DNA of 64,000 nucleotides, taken from the NCBI GenBank assembly GCA_024704765.1, contig JAKMXF010000007.1, positions 1 through 64,000 on the forward strand, written 5' to 3'. Positions 56,511 to 64,000 of this stretch are shown in pieces (within the stretch, counting starts at the first letter, position 1; every line of letters starts with the position of its first letter). This stretch comes from Oopsacas minuta (taxonomy: Eukaryota > Porifera > Hexactinellida > Lyssacinosida > Leucopsacidae). Below the pieces are notes generated by a model. That model saw nothing but the letters and a program-made list of their open reading frames with translations, was not told the origin of the DNA and did not search any database. Made by a program: the position numbers and the translations under genes.

Positions 56511-57959
56511 TTCAAGTAATGTTCATCTAGAATTCAAACAGTGAACAACAATTCTTAGAAACAAAATATTGTGTTTGGTGCGATTTTTTCAAGCGCAATG
56601 AATCTGCATTTATGCATTCATATCCATTCTTTTTATCACTGGTCCAGTGAATATTGCCTCAGCGATCAGGCCTTATCTTTAGTAGGCTATGATAACGCGC
56701 TCTCGATAGCCCTGTTAGTGGTACAGTGGAGCCGCCAGCGTTTGATGTTAGGTGACACGGATCTGGATCCGAGGAAGTTTATGTGTCACCAGTAACTAAT
56801 ATTAATGCATTCAATTACACTGCAAGTGGCGCATTACTAGGGTTACCATTGTCCAGGATTTTAGATCGAGACAGGCAATCAATACAAGCGGCAACAATGT
56901 TAAATGAGGTTTCACGCTATTTCTATTAGAAAATTATACATCCATTTATAGTTTTATGCATAACTTGTCCAATATTATACAGGGCCGTAGGAGCCGGTGC
57001 GACGCGCCGCACCTATAATTCAGAATTTCTATTATTATTATTATTAATGGTCAGATGTGATGAATGCCGCACCAATACAATGTACCTCGCCGTACCAATA
57101 ATTTTTTGCTCCCTATGGCCCTGTTATAGTATACTGGATCTTGTCCAGGATTTTGAAAAATTATGTCCAGGAAAGTCCAAGAATTGTTGGTTACAAATGC
57201 TCAAATGTAGAGGATTTAGACTTAAACATGCTGGTCACCCTACGCATTACTTGCGGGTGTAGCACTAGCGCACCATCCCTAACAGCGCACTGAGTAGTTA
57301 CAGTTGGGCATGCACTAAAACCACATCATTTTGCCGGTTGGGTCCATGAACTATCTGGATTCTATTGAATATCCGTACATCACATGCCAACCATCTAGGG
57401 GGAAATATTGGAAATTTATGCCTTTTTTCTCAGAAAAGTGGGAAAAATTCATAAAATTGCATATAACATAAGAAAACTAGAGAAATCTTTGAAAATCCAA
57501 AATTTCGAGAAAAATAGCCAGTCAAACAGTCAGAAGGAGTTGGTAAGTATTAGGGGCGGCACAACCGGTGTGGCAGGTGCAGCGAGCCAGACCTCAATAT
57601 CCACTCAAACTGGCATTTTTCCTTATTTTGGATCACTTTTAATATTAGATGGAGCAGTTGGGTATTATAACATTACACGGTTTTTGTAGTATTTAAACGT
57701 GGTCCAACGTAGGTATAATATCGGAGGTACGACGTCGCCTGACCACTTTTTGAAACTATCCGCCTCCACTGAGATGCATCGATTTTAGATAATGCAATCG
57801 TAGTAAGTTCTTTGGTACCTTATTCAATTAATTCTGTACTTTGGGGATTTTTCACCCCCTCCGTTTATTCGGACGCCTAGAATACATAGATAGCGATGTA
57901 TATTTGACTGTAAATTCGATATCTTATTTTTTCTATGACGTAGACAACGAGAGAGGCTA
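56511..57959. other. intergenic, nothing firmly recognised
   Basis: Short ORFs only. Two patches (about 56830-56880 and 57125-57180) contain similar TGTCCAGGAT-type words, perhaps an old repeat. Confidence 0.35.
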
Positions 57960-59216
57960 ATGCATCGCACAAATGAATCTGAGCTCTCTAAAATCTCTAA
58001 TAGACGCCAAGTTTCGAAGCTATTGAGTGGTGACTTCCGCAAAAGTCTAGAAAGTATGGTGTTAACATACAAATTATCAATGACCGATAATCATAAACTC
58101 AGTAACCCAACACGAAACGATCTCTCATCTCCCACTACTGGTGTTTCTTCCCCTCTTATAGGAGATGTAACTAGCCTTACTAAGCGAGATACCAATGACG
58201 TCATTGGAGATCTAACTCGCTTCAATGATCAACCTTCAGAACTGAGACTGTTAACAGTAAAGCTAACTGTGCTGTGCAGATTGATTGATCACTTCGGCTG
58301 GTACCAACCTACTTTGACAGACTGTTCAGCTCGAATTGGCTCAGACACTACTGTATACACTCCACTTGGTATGTTATTCTCTAAAGCTAAAGCTTCCAAT
58401 CTGTTGATACTATATGCAGATTCAGTAATACCAGACCAAAACGTAGATATCAGTACACTAAACCTGCATCAACACCTGCTAAATCGTTATAAGTGTGTGA
58501 TCACAGTAAACACACCTGTATGTGCCGCTATCGCTTCTATCAGTTGCGGACTGCTTCCACTCTCCAAAGACTATCTAGTGATCGGAGAGATAGAGTACAC
58601 AGATGCTGAATCACTTAGGTTACACATTCCTGAGGCAAGAGTTATCTTCATTCGTAATCAGGGATTGGTTGTTGTTGGTAACACAGTAGAAGAGGCATTC
58701 TATCATCTCTTCCATGTACTCACAGCATGTACTGTACAGACCATAGCTCTATCTGCTGGGTCGGATAATATTCTACCAATGCAATGTGAACTGCAATCTA
58801 ACCCGCTATGTGACAGCCACACCGCAGATACTTATCAATCTCATTTTGAATACTTTTCTAAGCTAATCACTGATGAGAATCTATCGAATATTGCCAGCCT
58901 GGATTACAGTCAAGTTAGCACATTTCCAGCGAATCCATTTCTCCCTCAAGCTATACTCAGCAACAAGAATACTAATCCATTTCTATCATTATCAGACGAT
59001 GAATTAGAAGTTATTTCTAATACGAGTATTTGTGACCAGAATACTAACATTTGGGACTTCACAAGGTATTTATATCCTAGTGAGGATAAGTGGAATTTCT
59101 TGCCACAACAGTCTAATGCTGGTAGCAACCCTATCACTTATACCACTGAGATAAAGCTAGAGAGTACACTGAGTCAATTCACTTTTTCTGGTGACGAAAA
59201 CGATGATATGGTTTAG
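57960..59216 (+). CDS. adducin-head (class II aldolase-like) protein, single exon, 418 residues
   Basis: Adducins cap actin and link it to spectrin under the membrane. Residues about 95-270 match the adducin head, a catalytically dead class II aldolase fold: LCRLIDHFGWYQPT, TPLGMLFSKAKASNL, CGLLPLSKDYLVIGEIEY, VIFIRNQGLVVVGNTVEEAFYHLFHVLTACTVQ. In the position of the aldolase metal-binding His pair there is TVNTP, so no metal site. The protein ends after about 150 more residues of Ser/Asp-rich sequence with two NPF motifs (about 325 and 339). The neck and Lys-rich MARCKS-like tail of typical adducins are absent. It starts at the first ATG (57960) and reaches the stop without a break. A tail exon could exist downstream only if the stop is bypassed by splicing; none was found. 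Confidence 0.88.
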   Translation: MHRTNESELSKISNRRQVSKLLSGDFRKSLESMVLTYKLSMTDNHKLSNPTRNDLSSPTTGVSSPLIGDVTSLTKRDTNDVIGDLTRFNDQPSELRLLTVKLTVLCRLIDHFGWYQPTLTDCSARIGSDTTVYTPLGMLFSKAKASNLLILYADSVIPDQNVDISTLNLHQHLLNRYKCVITVNTPVCAAIASISCGLLPLSKDYLVIGEIEYTDAESLRLHIPEARVIFIRNQGLVVVGNTVEEAFYHLFHVLTACTVQTIALSAGSDNILPMQCELQSNPLCDSHTADTYQSHFEYFSKLITDENLSNIASLDYSQVSTFPANPFLPQAILSNKNTNPFLSLSDDELEVISNTSICDQNTNIWDFTRYLYPSEDKWNFLPQQSNAGSNPITYTTEIKLESTLSQFTFSGDENDDMV

Positions 59217-61996
59217 AGTAAGAATATTTATTTTGTTGACCATTTTTGAATGAAAATATTTATTCGATTTTAATTTCCTTATTTGGTAATTTGAATATAA
59301 TCGGGAAATTCGTAATACAGGACTAACAACTATTATTTACCACAGATGGCGAGTAGATGGATACATTTTTCAATATATGGTCAAAACACGTTAACTATTT
59401 AAGATATGCTCTTTAATTATATTACCATATAAATACGGTAACAACCTCTCGATGGCCCTGGTAGGCTTATATTCAATTGGTTAAATTGAATGTACAAGTA
59501 ATGTACTCTAGGGTATCGGAGCTTATTCGATACCCTAGAGTAGTGGTTTATAATCATTAATACTGCCTACCTGACACTATTTTTAGGGAAATTCTTATTC
59601 AGTAAGAAAGACAATGATATACAAGGGTGACACGAAGTGTTCGCAAGCCGCACAGCAAGCAACCAAATGAATTGCATTGTATATGCTATACGAGTAAAAA
59701 TTACTAGCTAATGATTCCTCCTGAAATATTCTTAATAAATCTACACAGAAAACACTAATAACTGATACATATTAAAATTATTTCTCCCGCCAAAATCTAT
59801 TGGAGAAACGAACGATGAACACCCCTTCCCCTCACTAAGACGGCCGATGACACTGTCCGTCAGGAATTTCTCCATTTGGCTCGTTTGAGTTTTACTAGAA
59901 ACAATTTATCTAACTTATTTTTTAGAGTAGCATATAGGAGATGCCCTAATCGCATGGATGATATGTGGTCTTTCCGTCCGTTCGTCCCGGCTTGTATAAT
60001 CTACCAGTCATATTAACACGAAAATTGGTACATAAAGTTCTGTCAACCTCTGAGATCCGGCCACCTCCCTAAACCATAAAAGATGTATTGAATGGTTTTA
60101 TGCATGGTATTTGAACATTTTATGGTAATTTTCCCAATAATAGAGTTAACTTTCAGCTGTAGCTTCAAGCCAAAGTCTATTCCGTGATGAAAGGCATCTC
60201 TATATCTCTAATTTGGGATTATATGAAGGTTGAAATCGCTCGAACCGAACGATGACAGAGATTTTGTTTCTACGACTATTCATGGGTTCATTAATTAAAG
60301 GGTATGGAGATTTCTTTTGTAATTTTCTACGAAACTCTCATATGATCGATCGTATTTTAACCCATTTAGGTATTTGTTTCAATTTTTATAGATTATTATT
60401 ATTCATCAAGTTTCCAAAGCTAGTCAGAATTTACTGGGTGGATAAAGAACCTAAGCCTACTCCCAGAATCCCGCTGCACTCAAAAAACTCCAGATTTCTC
60501 CTTCTATTCTATTTCTATTTTGTGTATTAACTCTTCTTCATGTGAAAACACGCATACACAATGACCCTTCCAATCAGAAACGAAAATATAATCAGCAGTC
60601 AGCAGACTAGATAAATTTAGCAATTGTTCCCCAACTACCTCATTAGATGTTATTCTAAGTTTCAACCCATAACATCTCTAGCACCAAAATATCCGTAATG
60701 AAACATTTGAATGTCAAGTCTATGTTCAAGTACTGAACTCTTTTATTATTATATTCCGCAACATAAATGCTATTTTTTAAGAGAGATATCTATACTTAGT
60801 GGACATTCAAATTATAATTCATTCTTTCCTTTATACCCGACAGAATGCAGTAACTCCCTTCTTGCAGAATATGCTAGGTCAACACAGCACCTATTAAACC
60901 ACAAACATTTTTGTATATGACTGTATATTATGTTAGTAACTTGTAAGCATTCACACAGGGTAATATACAACAATTTGGTTCATATGCAAGCTTTGTTTCG
61001 ACTTGGACAAACATATTATGATTATGTATGGTGGTGCTCATATTACGTTAATAATGCATACTCTCAGTTAGTAAGTACTTACATTTCTTTTAAACGGATT
61101 ATCTGACGTACTAATTATATAGGAAGGATATTTGGATGTTTATTGGTAGTACTAATATTGTTTCCAGAAGTGGTACTTCTTATCTGAGTTACACTGTATT
61201 CATCGTTACAGCTCAAGCAACTTCCGTTCAAAGATCAATACAATCATGGGCGTAACTAGAGCCATTTTTGGAGTGGGCACTTGCCCACATCGACTCGGGA
61301 CCGGAGCCTAGTTGTTCAATGAGTATAATATTGCGAAAGAATAGAGAGAATTTGTAGAATAATCAAAAATAAAGATAATGTATCAATCAGTCACAATTTT
61401 TACGCGGGATCTTTTTGAAAATTTGTGGGGGAGCTGCTCCCCTACACTACACCCCAGTTTACAAGGCTAAAAGTGTAACAAATGTCAAATTTGTCGATTC
61501 CGTTCCGTAAATTTTGGAAGTCCAAAATTATTAGGAGTACTAACCCATTGGGGACCATTAGATACGATAACGCTAGCGGCATATGGATCAATCCAGTGAT
61601 AAAGGGCCCCCCCACCTAAACCCTTACAAAGGTGTGAAATAGCTCTCAGGCCATTGGCTTGATCTATTGTAAAGTGATCAGGCCCAGCCATGCATTGAAT
61701 AGGCCAAGGCCAAAAGTGATCAGTTTGTGTAGGTTCAAGGCCAAAGTTCCATATAGGTTCCTTGCTTGGCCCATATTTTCCTTGTGCTCGGTATAACGCA
61801 CTTTCTGTTGTCTCAGAGGATTTATATCCTGCCTCGCTATTAATTTATTGTACAGAATCGAGGTTCCCAAAAACACTAGCCCAAAACATTTCACCCCTCC
61901 CCTTCCCTAAACACTTGCCCCACAATCGAACTGTCACGGGGAAAATAATTTTGTTTGAATTAAGTACAAGTTATGATGTCTTATTACTAAGTAGAT
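59217..61996. other. intergenic with repeats
   Basis: About 59930-60070 and 63240-63370 share a run of TCCGTCCG followed by AATCTACCA.TC and (C/A)AC(C/G)AAAA-type words, a dispersed repeat. About 61165-61200 has GTGGTACTTCTTATCTGAGT, like the end of the element at 19633. About 61250-61460 begins GGGCGTAACTAGAG and is closed by GGGGGAGCTGCTCCCC, a likely transposon relic. No gene recognised. Confidence 0.45.
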
Positions 61997-62642
61997 ATGT
62001 CACTTAGCTTCTACCATGGTGAAGAATTCTCTTCATTTGGTAGTTTAGGCAGCAACCCAAGCACTTGCAGTACTCGCTCTAACCTTAGTCAAAGAGTAGA
62101 GTTAGTCATAGCACCTCTCATTGAGGAACTGATATCTGTTTCACCCAGTTCCAGAGAGAGCGTATGCAAATTGGACGGTACAAAGAAACAGAATAATATA
62201 TCCGTCTCCCTACTACTACAAAGTCTAGATCAAGCTGTTAGCAGTCTAGTACATACTGCTGAGATAATAGCTTATGAGAATGATAAGAAAGTTCGAAGAA
62301 AGATGCTTAATGCTGTGAACAGACTCAAAACATCTGCTAAACAGCTGTCACAACTAATGTCTGATAATATCCCACCATCACCTACTCACTGTATAGACAC
62401 TGAGAAGTCACCGTCTCTGCGTGACGTAGCACGTGTTCTGCTTTATGACGTAGCATGTGTGTTGTCAGTAGCAGATAAAGTGGATGAAAGGAAGTTACAG
62501 GAAGCTACTCAGTCTATAGAAAGTTGTTTGGATAGTTTAAGAGATGTTGTGTCTCTCACTGAGTTGTATCAACAGATAACTCAATTCACTCCTGTCATGG
62601 CCAGACTAGCTAAACTAGCCAAGCAACGACAGAATGAGTTAG
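61997..62642 (+). CDS. alpha-catulin exon 1
   Basis: ATG at 61997, donor TTAG|GTATGC at 62643. It encodes the first 215 residues and one base of the next codon. Confidence 0.8.
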
Positions 62643-64000
62643 GTATGCTTGTTTACCGTTTTAAGTAGCTCGAAGGTATCCGCCCCGTAACCCAGGTAAT
62701 ATACTGTCCGGATCAATTATTCAAATTGTAACTGTCACACCAGAATTGGCCCGGACCAGTCTTGGCATCCAAACTGGTCCGGTGAGATTTGTCATGGATT
62801 ACGTTTATTATATTCTCTTTAGACTGCTGTGAAGATAACTCGTGTTTAGTAGAAAGCTTGTCTTGGCATCGTAGAGTACTGACTATTGGCTGTGCTATGT
62901 TAATCTCTTCCTGTAAATGCTACGTGAGACATCCAGACATAGAGACTGCTAGAATTAACAGAGACTTCTCTTTTGATGTCATTCTAGAATCTTCTAACAT
63001 TATAGCCAGGGTATGTAGTAAACATGTATTTTATAGCAACTTAATTAAAAGGATTATTACTTTGTCAGTGATTGAAATTTTACACTTTATCCAGAATTTC
63101 TTGTTAACCGTGTTCGTATTAATGGTTATAATGTATGTGGCATTATAGTGTTCCAGAGTTATTAGAGCGAGTAGGGAAATAGTCGATCACCAAATTAATC
63201 ACAATCACGATCATTTTCCGATCACATTTCTGAAATATATAAACATCTCGTATAGGGAGAGGCTATATTACCTGCGGCAGTCCGTCCGTCCGTCCGGGCG
63301 GCCATGCGAAATCTACCAATCCGATTGCCATGAAAACGAGTACATCCACCTTCATATACACTTTGGGGTCTAGATTCACAAATTTTCAAATTCTGTCTGC
63401 CTAAAAAGATAGAAAATATGATCGAAAATTTCGGGAAAAACGATTGCGATCTTACACTCGATCACTGTTTATACAATGATCGCCGATCGTCAAATACAAA
63501 TGCCCTAGAAGTGAGTATATATTAACCTAGCCTCCTAGAATCCTTACATATGTATACGTATATGCATACTGCATACTGCATAGGCGCCAAGTTTAGTTAC
63601 GGAGACTGTATTTATGTGAAACCACATAGAGGTACCAGAAATTTCGGTGACTCCCCTGGTTTGATTTGTTACCTAGAACTTGACGCTAATGTGTATATGT
63701 ACAGGCTACAGGTATTACTCCGGATACAGCGAGCAGATATTGACCTTCCGTTGGTGTCGTATTAACGTGGTTCCACTGTATTTGATTTATAACAGTCATA
63801 TTTGTATAGATTATGGGAGATAACTACGTTCCTCCAGACTTCACCTTAGAAACAGGAGGAGCTTTCTACCAGCAGATAACCTCTTTCCAAATTCTCACAC
63901 TCATGCCCCCAGAAGATAGCACTACACTTAAACAGACAGCAGACATACAACACATCCTCAGATACCTCATTGACACATCTGACTCCATCACTGAGCTGGT
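61997..64000 (+). CDS. alpha-catulin (vinculin/alpha-catenin family), first three exons; runs off the window
   Basis: Alpha-catulin is a cytoskeletal scaffold related to alpha-catenin. Exons are 61997-62642, 62823-63010 and 63810 to beyond 64000; both introns are GT-AG and the joins are in phase (phase 1, then phase 0). Exon 1 has a Ser-rich start (about 35 residues), then helical-bundle sequence: VELVIAPLIEELISVSP, LDQAVSSLVHTAEIIAYEND and ARLAKLAKQRQNEL. Exon 2 reads SLSWHRRVLTIGCAML and YVRHPDIETARINRD, matching the LRHP..E.A segment of the family. Exon 3 continues with helical sequence (LRYLIDTSDSITEL). The catulin call rests on this remembered alignment; alpha-catenin is the alternative. 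It follows the adducin gene on the same strand. Confidence 0.8.
62823..63010 (+). CDS. alpha-catulin exon 2
   Basis: Acceptor ATTCTCTTTAG at 62822, donor AGG|GTATGT at 63011. The split Asp codon is completed (G + AC). Confidence 0.8.
63810..64000 (+). CDS. alpha-catulin exon 3 (cut by window end)
   Basis: Acceptor TTTGTATAG at 63809, phase 0. Open to the last base of the window. The intron before it (63011-63809) holds a (GTCC)n-bearing dispersed repeat at about 63240-63370. Confidence 0.75.
   Translation, partial: MMGDNYVPPDFTLETGGAFYQQITSFQILTLMPPEDSTTLKQTADIQHILRYLIDTSDSITEL

Noticed and set aside
60252..60530. ORF with hydrophobic and aromatic residues
   Set aside because: AT-rich composition explains it; no signal peptide or domain pattern and it sits beside dispersed repeats.
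63550..63765. Plus-strand ORF before catulin exon 3
   Set aside because: It lies in the intron 63011-63809, has no catulin similarity and no in-phase splice to exon 2 that I can support.

Overview
This is a stretch of AT-rich invertebrate animal (metazoan) nuclear DNA. The evidence is a set of animal protein families (a caspase, a DENND5-type RUN/PLAT protein, a Golgi sulfotransferase, a UBR1/2 E3 ligase, an ADAM metalloprotease, a PAQR receptor, a Maf-like bZIP protein, an adducin-head protein and an alpha-catulin), GT-AG introns whose phases match, and many eukaryotic DNA transposons. I cannot name the species. There is no operon structure, CRISPR array, rRNA or convincing tRNA.

Layout. 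0-5.5 kb: a tandem array at the window edge, a caspase exon (+) with one frameshift, the C-terminal half of a DENND5-like gene (-) with two frameshifts, a hairpin plus minisatellite, and an intact one-exon sulfotransferase (-). 5.5-12.5 kb: mostly non-coding, with several long inverted repeats, a microsatellite, a serine-rich hypothetical ORF and a decayed hAT transposase. 12.5-33.7 kb: one UBR1/UBR2-type N-recognin gene (-). I could rebuild it as six exons, 1,698 codons plus stop, with every junction in phase. Its introns hold a long-TIR element, a 3.6 kb P-element-like transposon with a THAP/transposase relic, Helitron-like repeats, a pogo-like element, non-autonomous hAT elements and an intact intronless ADAM gene on the same strand. 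33.7-41 kb: a 1.3 kb minisatellite of 17-bp units and two decayed mobile-element coding regions (a repeat-borne protein family; an integrase followed by an OTU protease). 41-42 kb: a one-exon PAQR receptor (-). 45-47.2 kb: a complete hAT element with perfect 8-bp target duplications and a lightly damaged transposase. 47-57.9 kb: sparse, with a possible coiled-coil exon, a zinc-finger fragment, a compact bZIP gene (+) and a Helitron-like copy. 58-64 kb: an intronless adducin-head gene (+) and the first three exons of an alpha-catulin gene (+) that runs off the window.

The host genes are unrelated neighbours, not a pathway. UBR, caspase and ADAM concern proteolysis. Adducin and alpha-catulin are both cortical-cytoskeleton or adhesion proteins and lie next to each other on the same strand. 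Host genes have very large exons or none split, while transposons fill introns and intergenic DNA. Several reading frames are broken by single-base changes in short A/T runs, so sequence error and true decay cannot be separated from the sequence alone.
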